This document shows, piece after piece, positions 41,944 to 53,489 of a stretch of 54,714 nucleotides of DNA. A program made the translations under genes and the position numbers. The first letter of the stretch is position 1. The number at the start of each line of letters is the position of its first letter. Where the stretch lies: contig JAJTCN010000040.1 in assembly GCA_021323335.1 (NCBI GenBank), positions 1 to 54,714 on the forward strand, written 5' to 3'. Origin of the DNA: Ramlibacter sp. Lineage in GTDB: Bacteria; Pseudomonadota; Gammaproteobacteria; Burkholderiales; Burkholderiaceae_C. The notes below the pieces were generated by a model. The model worked only from the letters and a program-made list of their open reading frames with translations, did no database searches and had not been told where the DNA came from.

Positions 41944-44457
41944 TCAGCCGGCCATCCATTGCGGCAGGAAGCGCACCAGCACGATGGTGACGAGGCCCTG
42001 CACCGTCACGTAATGCCAGAGCAGCGCGCTGTTGTCGAGCGTGGCGCGGGCGTCCGGCCTCAGCGCACCGGCGAGCGAGCGGGCGATGACGTAGCCGCCC
42101 ATCAGCAGCACCAGCACCATGTGCAGGCCTTGCCAGGCCAGCAGCGCCGACACGGTGGCGCCCCAGGCGTGCGCGGTCGGGTCCAGGCCGGCCTGCCGGT
42201 GGGCGCCGAAGTCCACTGCGAAGGCGGCGACCGTCGCCACCGTCGCCAGTGCGATCGCGGCGCACAGCCAGCCCTGCCGTTCACGCCGCATCAGGCGCAC
42301 GGCGGCGGCGACCAGCAGTGAACCGAGCACCAGCGACGCGGCCGCCCAGCCGCCGTGGCCCGGCAGCGCGGCGCCCGGCGGAGGGCAGACGTCGAGCTTC
42401 ATCGACACGTGGACGTGCGAGAACGCCAGCGACGCATAGACCGTCGCATCCACCGCGACCACGATCACCATGGCCCACCAGGAATGCGACGCGCGTCCCG
42501 TGGCGACGGCCGGTACCGTCACCTGGTCGCCGATGCGCGCCCGGGCTCGGGGCGGCGGCTGGTCCAGGCCCCACAGCCAGGCCAGGATGGCGACCACCGC
42601 CGTGATGCCGCAAGCCGCGGCGGCGAGGTACCACGACACGGTGAGCAGCAGGAAGAAGCCGGCGGTGCCCGCCGCCGCGATGAAGTGCATCCAGCCATCG
42701 GTGGGCAGCCGCAGCAGGTGGCGGATGTCGGCGCGCAGCGGGCTGGTCACCAGCGTCTCGCGGCCGCCGAACGCGGTGCCGGGCAGCCAGTGCCGGCCGT
42801 CCTGGATCTCGCGCGGCAGTTCCGGCCGGTCCCACAGCGGGTCGCGCGATTCCACTTGCGGGATGCTGCGCATGCCATAGCTTTCCTGCGGCACCCATTC
42901 CAGCGACGGCGCCTGCCAGGGATTGCCGGGCTCGCGCTGGGGCTGCAGCAGCGTTCGCACCGCCTCCAGCAGGCAGAGCAGGGCGCCGGCGGCGAAGATG
43001 AACGCGCCGATGGTGGACAACACGTTCCACAGCGTCCAGCCCAGGCCCTCCGCGTAGGTGTACACGCGCCGCGGCATGCCCTCCAGGCCCGCGATGTGCA
43101 TCGGGAAGAAGGCGAGCTGGAAGCCGCCGAACATCAACCCGAAGCTCCAGCCCGCCACCCGCTCGCGCAGCCGGTGGCCGTTGATCAGCGGCGTCCAGTA
43201 GCAGATGCCGGCGAACAGCGGGAACACCATGCCGCCGATCAGCACGTAATGCAGGTGGGCGACGATGAAGTAGGTGTCGTGCACCTGCCAGTCGAAGGGC
43301 AGCACCGCCACCATCACGCCGGTCAGGCCGCCCAGCACGAAGGTGAAGTGGAAGCCGAGCAGGAACAGCGTCGGTGAATCCCGGCTCACCCGGCCCTTCC
43401 AGAACGTGGCGATCCACGAGAACACCTGCACCCCGCTGGGGATGGCGATGGCGAAGCTGGCGGCCGACGTGAGGTACAGCGCCAGCGGACCGAGCCCGGC
43501 GGTGAACATGTGGTGCATCCACAGCAGGAAGCTGACGGCGCCCACGGCCACCAGCGCCCAGGCGATCGCGTGGTAGCCCACGAGGGGCGTGCGGGCCAGC
43601 GCCGGCACCATCATCGACACCATCCCCGCGGCCGGCAGGAAGATGATGTAGACCTCGGGGTGGCCGAAGAACCAGAACAGGTGCTGCCACAGCAGCGGAT
43701 CGCCGCCCCGCCCGGCGATGAAGAAGGGCCAGTCCAGCGCCCGCTCCAGCTCCAGCAGGATGGTGCCGGCGATGATCGCGGGGAAGGCGAAGACGATCAT
43801 GAAGCCGGTGACCAGCGAGGCCCAGGCGAACAGCGGCATCCGCCACAGCGTCATGCCGGGCGCGCGCGTGAACAGGATGCCCACGATCAGCTCGATGGCG
43901 CCGGCGATGGCCGAGATCTCGATGAAGCCGATGCCCAGCAGCCACCAGTCCGCGCCGATGCCGGGCGAATGCTCCTTGCCGGTGAGCGGCGGGTACATGA
44001 ACCAGCCGCCGTCCGGCGAGGCGCCGAAGAAGATGGTGCAGAAGAAGACCGCGCCGCCGATGGCGTAGGCCCAGAAGGCGTAGGCCGACAGGCGCGGGAA
44101 GGGCAGGTCGCGCGCGCCCAGCATGTTGGGCAGCAGCCAGACGCCCACCGCCTCCACCACCGGCACCGCGAACAGGAACATCATCACCGTGCCGTGCATG
44201 GTGAAGAGCTGGTTGAAGGTGCCGGGGCTGACCAGCGTGTTGTCCGGCACCGCGAGCTGCGCGCGCATGACCAGAGCCAGCACGCCCGCGCCGACGAAGA
44301 AGAGCAGGGCGGTGGCGAGGTAGTACAGGCCGATCTGCGAGTTGTTGACGGCCGTGAGGCGGCGCCAGCCGGTCGGTGGCTTCCAGGCGCGCTCCAGGGC
44401 CTCCAGTTCGCCGGCGGGCCGCGGCAGCGCGTTGGGCAGTTCGTTCGATGCGCTCAC
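41944..44457 (-). CDS. cytochrome c oxidase subunit I+III fusion
   Basis: An 837-aa membrane protein. The first 550 residues are heme-copper oxidase subunit I, with the His-Tyr cross-link motif FGHPEVYIIFLPAAG, CuB ligands LWMHHMFTAG, and heme ligands HDTYFIVAHLHYVLIGG. The C-terminal 250 residues contain the subunit III helices (ASLAFSHVHVSMKLDVCPPP, AWQGLHMVLVLLMGGYV). Start is GTG 44457, overlapping the subunit II stop (GTGA). Fused CoxA-CoxC proteins are known in bacterial A-type oxidases. It is the terminal oxidase pumping protons from cytochrome c to oxygen. Confidence 0.93.
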   Translation of the reverse strand: MSASNELPNALPRPAGELEALERAWKPPTGWRRLTAVNNSQIGLYYLATALLFFVGAGVLALVMRAQLAVPDNTLVSPGTFNQLFTMHGTVMMFLFAVPVVEAVGVWLLPNMLGARDLPFPRLSAYAFWAYAIGGAVFFCTIFFGASPDGGWFMYPPLTGKEHSPGIGADWWLLGIGFIEISAIAGAIELIVGILFTRAPGMTLWRMPLFAWASLVTGFMIVFAFPAIIAGTILLELERALDWPFFIAGRGGDPLLWQHLFWFFGHPEVYIIFLPAAGMVSMMVPALARTPLVGYHAIAWALVAVGAVSFLLWMHHMFTAGLGPLALYLTSAASFAIAIPSGVQVFSWIATFWKGRVSRDSPTLFLLGFHFTFVLGGLTGVMVAVLPFDWQVHDTYFIVAHLHYVLIGGMVFPLFAGICYWTPLINGHRLRERVAGWSFGLMFGGFQLAFFPMHIAGLEGMPRRVYTYAEGLGWTLWNVLSTIGAFIFAAGALLCLLEAVRTLLQPQREPGNPWQAPSLEWVPQESYGMRSIPQVESRDPLWDRPELPREIQDGRHWLPGTAFGGRETLVTSPLRADIRHLLRLPTDGWMHFIAAAGTAGFFLLLTVSWYLAAAACGITAVVAILAWLWGLDQPPPRARARIGDQVTVPAVATGRASHSWWAMVIVVAVDATVYASLAFSHVHVSMKLDVCPPPGAALPGHGGWAAASLVLGSLLVAAAVRLMRRERQGWLCAAIALATVATVAAFAVDFGAHRQAGLDPTAHAWGATVSALLAWQGLHMVLVLLMGGYVIARSLAGALRPDARATLDNSALLWHYVTVQGLVTIVLVRFLPQWMAG

Positions 44458-45374
44458 TGCAGGCCTCCGAGCCATTCCGAGATGGCGCCCAGCGTCGCCG
44501 CATCCAGCCGGTCGTACGAAGGCATCCGCGCGCCGCTCTTGACGCGCTGCACGTGCGCGATCCATTGTTGTCGCCCGGCGTCCGTGTTCGGCAAGGTGCC
44601 GGCCGCCAGGTGCAGGCGGCTGCCCACGTGCGTGAGGTCCGGGCCCAGCCGCGCTTCGGCCGTCACCCCGCGCACGGCGTGGCACGCATCGCAGCGGTTG
44701 GCCAGGAAGGCCTGCCGGCCGGCCTGCGCGCGTGGCGGCGTGGCCGCGGCGGCGGGGCGCGCCTGCGCCTGCAGCCACGCCTCGAAGGCGGCGGGCTCCA
44801 TCGCCACCACGTGCAGCGCCATGCGCGCGTGCTGCTCGCCGCAGAACTCCGCGCATTGCCCGCGCCAAGTGCCGGGCGCATCCGCGCGCAGCAGCAGGTG
44901 CTGCAGCCGGCCGGGCAGCATGTCGATCTTGCCCGCCAGCTGGGGCACCCAGAAGCTGTGGATGACGTCCGCGCTGTCCAGGGCCAGGTACACCGGGCGA
45001 CCCGCTGGAATGCGGATTTCGTTGGCGGTGCGGATGGTGGCGCCGCCGGCGTCGCGGTAGCGCACGTCCCACCACCACATGTGGCCGGTGACGCCCACCA
45101 CCAGTGCGTCGGCCGGCGGCACCGGCTTCCAGGCCGGCGTCATGGACACGGTCCAGGCGAACAGCGCTGCCAGCACCGCGGTGGGAAAGACGATCCCGCC
45201 GCCGACGATCCACAGGCGCGCCCGCACCGCGCCGGCACGCCGTCCCAGCGACCGCGCCAGCAGCAGCATCACCACGGCGAAGATGGCGAAGCCGCCCGCG
45301 AAGAGCACCCCGCTCACCGTCTCGATCGCGCGGGCCGCGTCGCCCGCGGCTTGCAGGACGCCACCCACCGTCAT
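44454..45374 (-). CDS. cytochrome c oxidase subunit II with fused cytochrome c domain
   Basis: A 306-aa protein. Two N-terminal membrane helices are followed by the CuA domain with HSFWVPQLAGKIDMLPGR and the CuA-ligand motif CAEFCGEQHARM. A C-terminal c-type heme domain has RCDACHAVRG (CxxCH) and a distal Met in GARMPSYD. The fused heme lets the oxidase take electrons directly. It overlaps the upstream cytochrome gene and the downstream subunit I+III gene by 4 bp each. Confidence 0.93.
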   Translation of the reverse strand: MTVGGVLQAAGDAARAIETVSGVLFAGGFAIFAVVMLLLARSLGRRAGAVRARLWIVGGGIVFPTAVLAALFAWTVSMTPAWKPVPPADALVVGVTGHMWWWDVRYRDAGGATIRTANEIRIPAGRPVYLALDSADVIHSFWVPQLAGKIDMLPGRLQHLLLRADAPGTWRGQCAEFCGEQHARMALHVVAMEPAAFEAWLQAQARPAAAATPPRAQAGRQAFLANRCDACHAVRGVTAEARLGPDLTHVGSRLHLAAGTLPNTDAGRQQWIAHVQRVKSGARMPSYDRLDAATLGAISEWLGGLQ

Positions 45375-45739
45375 TCCAGCGAGAAGAGGTACGCCGTCAT
45401 GGCGCGGGCCTCGGCGGGCGACACGCCCATGCTGGGCATCCGCGTTCCGGGCACCAGCGATTGCGGCGCGACGATCCAGCGCGCCAGCAGCTCGGGGCGG
45501 TTGGGCAGTCGGCCGGCGATGTAGCTGCGGCGGCCCCAGGCCTCCAGCGGAGCGGCGGCGACACCGCGCGACGCCGGCACGCCCGGGATGGCATGGCAGC
45601 TGCCGCAGCGGTACTGCAGCAGCAGGTCGCGCCCGCGTTCGACGTCGTCCTGCGGCCCGGCGGCGCCGGCCGGCCCCGTCGCGCCGAGGCTGAGGGCGAG
45701 TCCCAAGGCAGAGGCAGCGGCACTGCAAGTCGTCGGCAT
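45371..45739 (-). CDS. small cytochrome c
   Basis: A 122-aa monoheme cytochrome with signal peptide (GLALSLGATGPAGA), heme-binding RCGSCHAIPGVP and axial Met in GTRMPSMGVSP. First gene of the cytochrome oxidase operon on the minus strand. It overlaps coxB by 4 bp. Its motifs closely resemble the second heme domain of the divergent diheme protein (CHVIPGV, NACH), which suggests duplication. Confidence 0.88.
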   Translation of the reverse strand: MPTTCSAAASALGLALSLGATGPAGAAGPQDDVERGRDLLLQYRCGSCHAIPGVPASRGVAAAPLEAWGRRSYIAGRLPNRPELLARWIVAPQSLVPGTRMPSMGVSPAEARAMTAYLFSLE

Positions 45740-45790
45740 CGGTGCATTCTGGCCCGCAGCGGCCGCGCCGTGGGCCAGAATCGCGGCTCG

Positions 45791-46666
45791 ATGCGCAACA
45801 AGCGACTGATGCTCCTGGTGGCGGCCGCGACGACGGCCGTGCTGGCGCTGGCGGCGGCGGCGGTCGGCGGGGCGGTCGTGTTCGGCGGCCTCTACGACGT
45901 CGCCGCCACGCAGCAGCACTTCCAGCTGACGCACCGCGTGCTGGAAGCCGCGATGCGCGGCTCGGTGAAGCTGCGCGCCCGCGACATCCAGGAGCCGCCG
46001 CTGGCCGACGACGCGCTGGCGCTGCGCGGCGCGGCGTGCTTTCGCGACAAGTGCGTGCAGTGCCACGGCGCTCCCGGCGTCGCCCCCGACGACCTGGGCA
46101 AGAGCATGCAGCCGTTGCCCGGACCGCTGGTCGACGCCCGCCACCACTGGCGCGCGCGCGAGCTGTACTGGGTGACCCGGCACGGCATCCGCATGAGTGG
46201 CATGCCGGCGTGGGAGTTCCGGCTGCGCGACGAGGAGATCTGGGAGGTGGTCGCCTTCCTGCAGCGCCTGCCGGACCTCGGCGCGCCGCAGTATGCGGAG
46301 TGGATGCGCAGGGCGCCCGCGGCGCCGTCTTGCGGACCGGACGCGGTGCGCACGGCCGGTGCGACGGCGCCGCCTGCCTCGGCGGCCGTGGATGCGGAGC
46401 GCGGCCGCATCGCGCTGCACCAGCATGCCTGCAACGCGTGCCACGTCATTCCCGGCGTCACGGGGGCCCGGGTCCACGTCGGCCCGTCGCTGGCAGGGAT
46501 CGGCATCCGCCAGACCATCGCCGGCACCCTGCCGAACACCACGGAGGGGATGGTGCGCTGGATCACGGCGACCCAGGAGGTCAAGCCGGGCACCGCGATG
46601 CCGGAGATGGGCGTGAGCGAGCGCGACGCCCGCGACATGGCGGCTTACCTGGCGACCCTGCGCTGA
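45791..46666 (+). CDS. diheme cytochrome c, membrane-anchored
   Basis: A 291-aa protein with an N-terminal hydrophobic anchor (LMLLVAAATTAVLALAAAAV) and two c-type heme sites, KCVQCHGAPG (about residue 95) and ACNACHVIPG (about residue 218), each followed by a Met ligand region (ISGMPAW-like RMSGMPAWEF and GTAMPEMGV). It diverges from the cytochrome oxidase operon with 51 bp between starts, so the two are probably co-regulated. Likely an electron carrier to the oxidase. Confidence 0.9.
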   Translation: MRNKRLMLLVAAATTAVLALAAAAVGGAVVFGGLYDVAATQQHFQLTHRVLEAAMRGSVKLRARDIQEPPLADDALALRGAACFRDKCVQCHGAPGVAPDDLGKSMQPLPGPLVDARHHWRARELYWVTRHGIRMSGMPAWEFRLRDEEIWEVVAFLQRLPDLGAPQYAEWMRRAPAAPSCGPDAVRTAGATAPPASAAVDAERGRIALHQHACNACHVIPGVTGARVHVGPSLAGIGIRQTIAGTLPNTTEGMVRWITATQEVKPGTAMPEMGVSERDARDMAAYLATLR

Positions 46667-46686
46667 GGGGAAAACGGCCCGAAACC

Positions 46687-46692
46687 TATAAT
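46687..46692 (+). promoter_or_regulatory. candidate -10 box for alaS
   Basis: A perfect TATAAT, 22 bp before the alaS ATG. No good -35 hexamer lies 16-18 bp upstream, so the call rests on the -10 alone. Confidence 0.4.
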
Positions 46693-46714
46693 GGAAGGTT
46701 CATCCGGACACTCC

Positions 46715-49339
<2,625 letters not shown>

Positions 49340-49412
49340 CCCCTTCATCCCCGCGCACCGCCTGGGGCGACGGACCGTGGCTTGCGCCTGGTGATCGCTT
49401 TGTGCTCTTCCT

Positions 49413-49448
49413 CCCTCTCCCCTCTGGGGAGAGGGCCGGGGTGAGGGG
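49413..49448 (+). repeat. CCCTCTCCC-type intergenic repeat, copy A
   Basis: CCCTCTCCCCTCTGGGGAGA, then GGG-CC-GGGGTGAGGGG. 33 of 36 bases match the reverse complement of copy B at 49667-49702. The hairpin CTCTCCCC/GGGGAGAG is clear. This is a type of intergenic repeat common in Burkholderiales and Xanthomonads. Confidence 0.8.
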
Positions 49449-49504
49449 CGTGCGCGGCACCCGATCCATCAAGCCGCGCACGTCGTTGTCCGTGGGAGCC
49501 CTGG

Positions 49505-49524
49505 ATTCCCGCCTTCGCGGGAAT
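49505..49524. repeat. ATTCCC-N8-GGGAAT hairpin (dRS3-like)
   Basis: ATTCCCGCCTTCGCGGGAAT is an 8-bp stem with a CTTC loop. It formally matches the Neisseria dRS3 pattern ATTCCC-N8-GGGAAT. In many betaproteobacteria this is a widely dispersed intergenic repeat; relation to dRS3 is by pattern only. Confidence 0.65.
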
Positions 49525-49540
49525 GACGGAGGATGCATTG

Positions 49541-49625
49541 GTAGGCCGGGTTCCGCCGCAGGCGGACCCCGGCGATCGTGGACACGACCGGCGCCGGGGT
49601 CGGCTTGTCGCCGAACCCGGCCTAC
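49541..49625. repeat. paired REP element (BIME-like), GTAG-headed family
   Basis: The left unit reads GTAGGCCGGGTT, inner stem CCGCC-GCA-GGCGG, ACCCCGGC. The right unit is the mirror image, with an inner CGGC/GCCG stem and ending at CCTAC. About 16 bp separate them. The same family, also paired, is at 1283-1362. Confidence 0.8.
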
Positions 49626-49666
49626 GAAGTGCTGGGAGCTTGCGGGCGAGGGTGGTGGCGCACCTG

Positions 49667-49702
49667 CCCCTCACCCCAACCCTCTCCCCAGGGGGGAGAG
49701 GG
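49667..49702 (-). repeat. CCCTCTCCC-type intergenic repeat, copy B
   Basis: Inverted, nearly identical copy of the element at 49413-49448 (33 of 36 positions by direct comparison). Together they could pair over about 250 nt. Confidence 0.8.
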
Positions 49703-49712
49703 AGTGTCTTGA

Positions 49713-50414
49713 TCAGCGCTTGCGAAATACGACGTCCCACACCCCATGCCCCAGCCGCAGGCCGCGGTTCTCGAACTTCGTCAGGGGCCGGTACGCGGGC
49801 CGCTCGGCAAATCCGGCGGCGGTGTTCTCCAACGCAGGCTCCGCCGACAGCACTTCCAGCATCTGCTGCGCATAAGGCTCCCAGTCCGTCGCGCAATGGA
49901 TGTACCCACCGCTGGCCAGCCGCGGCAACAGCTTGGCGATGAAGTGGGGCTGCACCAGCCGGCGCTTGTTGTGGCGCGCCTTGTGCCAGGGATCGGGGAA
50001 GAAGATGTGCACGCCCGCCAGCGCACCCGGCGCCAGCATGTGGTCCAGCACCTCCACCGCATCGTGCTGCACCACCCGGATGTTGGTGAGGCCCAGCTCG
50101 CCGATGCGCTTGAGCAGCGCGCCCACGCCCGGCGTGTGCACTTCGCAGCACAGGAAGTTCTTCCCGGGCATCAGCCCCGCGATGTGCGCCGTGGCTTCGC
50201 CCATGCCGAACCCGATCTCCAGCACGGTGGGCGCCTCGCGGCCGAAGAGGGCGGCCAGGTCCGCGGGCTGGGGGCTGTAGGGGACGAGGTACTGCGGCCC
50301 CAGGCTCTCCAGGGCGCGCGCCTGGCCGACGGTGGTGCGGCCGGTGCGCAGGACGAAGCTGCGGATCGGCCGGCGGGGCGGCACGCTCTCGGGCGTGTTC
50401 TCTTTGTCGCTCAT
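49713..50414 (-). CDS. trmB: tRNA (guanine-N7-)-methyltransferase
   Basis: A 233-aa SAM-dependent enzyme making m7G46 in tRNA. It has [23 protein letters not shown] motif [17 protein letters not shown], the family motif [19 protein letters not shown] and [12 protein letters not shown], with [16 protein letters not shown] at the end. All are typical TrmB hallmarks and the length is normal. Its ATG overlaps the stop of gluQ (ATGA at 50411-50414), so the two tRNA-modification genes form an operon. Confidence 0.96.
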   Translation of the reverse strand: MSDKENTPESVPPRRPIRSFVLRTGRTTVGQARALESLGPQYLVPYSPQPADLAALFGREAPTVLEIGFGMGEATAHIAGLMPGKNFLCCEVHTPGVGALLKRIGELGLTNIRVVQHDAVEVLDHMLAPGALAGVHIFFPDPWHKARHNKRRLVQPHFIAKLLPRLASGGYIHCATDWEPYAQQMLEVLSAEPALENTAAGFAERPAYRPLTKFENRGLRLGHGVWDVVFRKR

Positions 50415-51217
50415 GGCAGTCCGAGCACGGCCGCGGCCGCGGCCAAGGCCGCTTGCGGCGCGTTCAACTCCAGCGCAGGCGCACCGTTCTGCTTGGACAA
50501 CTTCTCCCCGTTGGCGCCCAGCACCAGCGGGGTGTGCAGGTAGATGGGCTGCGGCAGGCCGAGCGCGCGCTGCAGCAGCAACTGGCGCGGCGTGTTGTCC
50601 GCCAGGTCCTCGCCGCGCACCACGTGCGTGATGCCTTGCGCGGCGTCGTCCACCACCACCGCCAGCTGGTACGCGAACAGGCCGTCGGCGCGCTTCAGGA
50701 CGAAGTCCCCCACCTCCTGTTCCACGTCCTGCCGCTGCTCACCGAGTCGGCGGTCGGTCCAGGGGAGCACGCCGGGCGCCACCCGCAGGCGCCACGCACG
50801 CGCTGGCTTGCCGTGCAGGCCGCCACGGCAGGTGCCGGGGTACACCAGTTCGGAATGCCGCGGGCGCTCGCGCCCCAGCGCACGCAGCGCCATCTCGATG
50901 TCCTTGCGCGAGCAGGCGCACGGGTAGGCCAGTCCGTGCGCCACGAGCTGGTCCAGGGCCTGCTGATACGACGCGTCGCGCTGGGACTGCCACTGCGGCG
51001 GCTCGTCAGGCAGCAGCCCGCAGGCCGCGAGCTGCCCCAGGATCTGCTCGTCCACGCCCGGCACGCAGCGCGGGCGGTCCACGTCCTCGATGCGCACCAG
51101 CCATTGGCCGCCGTGCACGCGGGCATCGAGCCAGCTCGCCAGCGCGGCGACCAGCGATCCCGCATGCAGCGGCCCGGTGGGAGAGGGCGCGAAGCGGCCC
51201 CGGTACGGCTGCGTCAT
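50411..51217 (-). CDS. gluQ: glutamyl-Q tRNA(Asp) synthetase
   Basis: A 268-aa paralogue of the GluRS catalytic domain that glutamylates queuosine in tRNA-Asp. It has [20 protein letters not shown] (HIGH-like), zinc-site cysteines in [14 protein letters not shown] and [26 protein letters not shown], and [11 protein letters not shown] (KMSKS-like). No anticodon-binding domain, as expected. The C-terminus stops soon after the KLSK motif, and the whole is shorter than E. coli GluQ (about 300 aa). It also overlaps the start of the LysR gene's 3' end by 4 bp. Confidence 0.92.
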   Translation of the reverse strand: MTQPYRGRFAPSPTGPLHAGSLVAALASWLDARVHGGQWLVRIEDVDRPRCVPGVDEQILGQLAACGLLPDEPPQWQSQRDASYQQALDQLVAHGLAYPCACSRKDIEMALRALGRERPRHSELVYPGTCRGGLHGKPARAWRLRVAPGVLPWTDRRLGEQRQDVEQEVGDFVLKRADGLFAYQLAVVVDDAAQGITHVVRGEDLADNTPRQLLLQRALGLPQPIYLHTPLVLGANGEKLSKQNGAPALELNAPQAALAAAAAVLGLP

Positions 51218-52164
51218 GCCAAGCGATGGCGCTCGAGCAGCGCCGTGCGCGTCGTGGCGCTGTCCAGCTGTTCCAGCCACCATTGCAGCGCGCGCCCGGC
51301 GCCCAGGTTGCCGGCGGTGCGCCACGCATAACTCAGGCGCAGCACGCGGCGCGGGTGGCGCTGGATGGCGCGCTCGACCAGCCGCCCGCTTTCCAGGTAG
51401 GGCCGCGCCAGCGGCTGGGGCAGGAACCCGCCGCCGAGCCCGCGGAGCTGGGCATCGAGCTTGGCCCGCATGCTGGAGACCGTCAGCACGTCCTGGCCCG
51501 GCAACAGTCCCATGGTCAGCGCGGTGCCGCGCTGCTGCGTCGAGTCCGATACCGCCACGGCGCGATGCTTCATCAGCACCTCGTCGGGGACGGGTTGGGC
51601 CGCGCCGGCCAGCGGGTGATGCGGCGCCACCGCATAGACGAAGTGCAGGTCGCCGAGATCGTGGCTCTGCACGCCGGCGGTGGTCCCGGGTTCGACCACC
51701 ACGCCCAGCGCCAGGTCCGCGCGCCCGGTGGTGAGCGCCTCCAGCGTGCCCGCCAGCGACTCGTCGCGCAGCCGCAACCGGGTCGTGGGCTGCAGCGCAT
51801 AGAACGCTTCGGCCAGTTCCATCACGGTCGATGGCGACAGCGCGGTGTCCACCGCCACGGTGAACTCGGCTTCCCAGCCGGTGGCGACGCGCTTGACCCG
51901 GTGCGCCATGGCGTCGATGTCCTGCAGCAGTTGCTGCCCGGCGCACAACAGTTCGTTGCCGGCCGGCGTGAGGCGCGCCTGGCGGGAACTGCGGTCGAAC
52001 AGCAGCACGTCGAGCGCATCCTCCAGCTGCCGGATGCGGTAGGTGACGGCGCTGGGCACCAGGCCGAGCGCGCGGGCCGCGCCGGCAAAGCTGCCTTCGG
52101 CCACCACGGCCTGCACCAGCGCGAAGGAGTCGGGCGTCAGCACGTCCCGCGGCGTGGTCATCAT
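51214..52164 (-). CDS. LysR-family transcriptional regulator
   Basis: A 316-aa LysR protein. The winged helix-turn-helix is [20 protein letters not shown] followed by [20 protein letters not shown], and the effector-binding domain starts near [20 protein letters not shown]. Tandem ATGs at 52164 and 52161 are possible starts. It is divergent from a pirin-DoxX-flavodoxin-pirin group and probably controls it; a 7-bp dyad lies 12 bp before its start. It shares a 4-bp overlap with gluQ, so it may also be read through into gluQ and trmB. Confidence 0.92.
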   Translation of the reverse strand: MMTTPRDVLTPDSFALVQAVVAEGSFAGAARALGLVPSAVTYRIRQLEDALDVLLFDRSSRQARLTPAGNELLCAGQQLLQDIDAMAHRVKRVATGWEAEFTVAVDTALSPSTVMELAEAFYALQPTTRLRLRDESLAGTLEALTTGRADLALGVVVEPGTTAGVQSHDLGDLHFVYAVAPHHPLAGAAQPVPDEVLMKHRAVAVSDSTQQRGTALTMGLLPGQDVLTVSSMRAKLDAQLRGLGGGFLPQPLARPYLESGRLVERAIQRHPRRVLRLSYAWRTAGNLGAGRALQWWLEQLDSATTRTALLERHRLA

Positions 52165-52175
52165 CAACCCCACTG

Positions 52176-52192
52176 ATTCAAAGTTTTTGAAT
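52176..52192. promoter_or_regulatory. candidate LysR operator, ATTCAAA dyad
   Basis: ATTCAAAGTTTTTGAAT has perfect 7-bp arms around a 3-bp centre. It lies 12 bp before the LysR start, and a third ATTCAAA half-site occurs at 52250-52256 just before the pirin ribosome-binding site. AT-rich within a GC-rich background. Confidence 0.6.
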
Positions 52193-52266
52193 GATGCCAT
52201 CAAATGCGGGCTCTCTTCGTGCCGCGGTTCGCCCCGTACATTGGTGCTCATTCAAAGGAATTCACC

Positions 52267-52971
52267 ATGATCGCCTTGCGCAAGTCCCAGGAACGCGGTT
52301 TCGCCGACCACGGCTGGCTGAAGTCGTTCCACAGCTTTTCGTTCGCCGGCTATTTCGACCCCGAGCACATGGGTTTCGGCAACCTGCGCGTGATCAACGA
52401 GGACCGCATCGCCCCCGGCACAGGCTTCGGCACGCACGGCCATCGCGACATGGAGATCATCAGCTACGTGCTGTCCGGCGAGCTGGCCCACAAGGACACC
52501 CTGGGCAACGTCAAGGGCATCCCGCCCGGCGACGTGCAGCGCATGAGCGCGGGCCGCGGCGTGATGCACAGCGAGTTCAACCACGCCAAGGACCAGACAA
52601 CGCACTTCCTGCAGATCTGGATCGAGCCCAACGTGACCGGCATCGAGCCCGGCTACGAGCAGAAGAGCTTTCCCGAAACGCAGAAGCGCGGCAAGTTGCG
52701 CCTGGTGGCGTCACCGGACGGCGCCGACGGATCGGTGCTGATCCACGCCGACGCGCGCCTGCATGCCGGCCTCTTCGACGGCGGCGAAAGCGCCACGCTG
52801 GAGCTCGATCCCGCCCGGCCGGCCTACGTGCACGTCGTGCGCGGCGAGCTCTTCGTCAACGGCGCCCACCTGGTCGCGGGCGATGCCGCCAAACTGCAGG
52901 GCGAGCCGCGGCTCACGCTGTCCGAAGGGCGGGACGCCGAAGTACTGGTGTTCGAGCTCGCGCCGAATTGA
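52267..52971 (+). CDS. pirin family protein (YhhW-like quercetinase)
   Basis: A 234-aa bicupin. The N-terminal cupin has the metal-binding GTHGHRDMEIISYVLSGELAH and MSAGRGVMHSEFNHA, giving the His/Glu ligands of pirins (HxH, H, E). It resembles E. coli YhhW, which oxidises quercetin. AAGGAA precedes the ATG at 52267; an upstream extension to 52204 is unlikely. First gene of the group under the divergent LysR. Confidence 0.93.
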   Translation: MIALRKSQERGFADHGWLKSFHSFSFAGYFDPEHMGFGNLRVINEDRIAPGTGFGTHGHRDMEIISYVLSGELAHKDTLGNVKGIPPGDVQRMSAGRGVMHSEFNHAKDQTTHFLQIWIEPNVTGIEPGYEQKSFPETQKRGKLRLVASPDGADGSVLIHADARLHAGLFDGGESATLELDPARPAYVHVVRGELFVNGAHLVAGDAAKLQGEPRLTLSEGRDAEVLVFELAPN

Positions 52972-52996
52972 TTTTTCCCCAACCTGGAGTTTTCCC

Positions 52997-53452
52997 ATGG
53001 CAACCGTCGCTTCCCCCTACGCCTCGACCAACGACTACGCGCTGACGCCGGCGCAGAACGCCTTCGCGCTGCTGGGCCGCGTGCTCATCGCGGCGCTGTT
53101 CATCCCTTCGGGCTGGGGCAAGATCGCCGGCTTTTCCGGCCTGGTGGGCTACATCGCCTCCAAGGGCGTGCCGCTGCCCGAAGTCTGCGCCGCGATCGCG
53201 ATCGCCGTGGAACTGGGCCTGGGCATCCTGCTGCTGGTCGGCTTCAAGACCCGCTGGGTCGGCCTGCTGATGGCGATCTTCGTGCTCGTGATCACGCCGA
53301 TCTTCCACGCCTATTGGGCCGTGGACGCAGCGCAGGTGATGGCGCAGAAGCAGAGCTTCTACAAGAACATCGCCATCGCCGGCGGACTGCTGGCCTACGC
53401 CGCCTTCGGCGCGGGCGCCTTCAGCGTGGACGGCAGCCGCCGCCGCACCTGA
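52997..53452 (+). CDS. DoxX family membrane protein
   Basis: A 151-aa membrane protein with four helices: FALLGRVLIAALFIPSGWGK, GLVGYIASKGVPLPEVCAAI, VELGLGILLLVGFKTRW and IAIAGGLLAYAAFGAGAF. DoxX proteins associate with redox or respiratory stress proteins and thiol/quinone systems. Its ATG is preceded by TGGAG. Lies 25 bp after the pirin gene and 37 bp before the flavodoxin gene. Confidence 0.9.
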   Translation: MATVASPYASTNDYALTPAQNAFALLGRVLIAALFIPSGWGKIAGFSGLVGYIASKGVPLPEVCAAIAIAVELGLGILLLVGFKTRWVGLLMAIFVLVITPIFHAYWAVDAAQVMAQKQSFYKNIAIAGGLLAYAAFGAGAFSVDGSRRRT

Positions 53453-53489
53453 TTCCCAATCGTTCATTCAATCCATTCACAGGAAATTC

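Larger units (their letters stand above)
49340..49712. other. 373-bp intergenic repeat nest between alaS and trmB
   Basis: No gene is seen. It holds four repeat elements of three families: two inverted CCCTCTCCC repeats at the edges (49413-49448, 49667-49702), an ATTCCC-N8-GGGAAT hairpin (49505-49524) and a paired REP (49541-49625). It lies between convergent genes. Confidence 0.8.
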
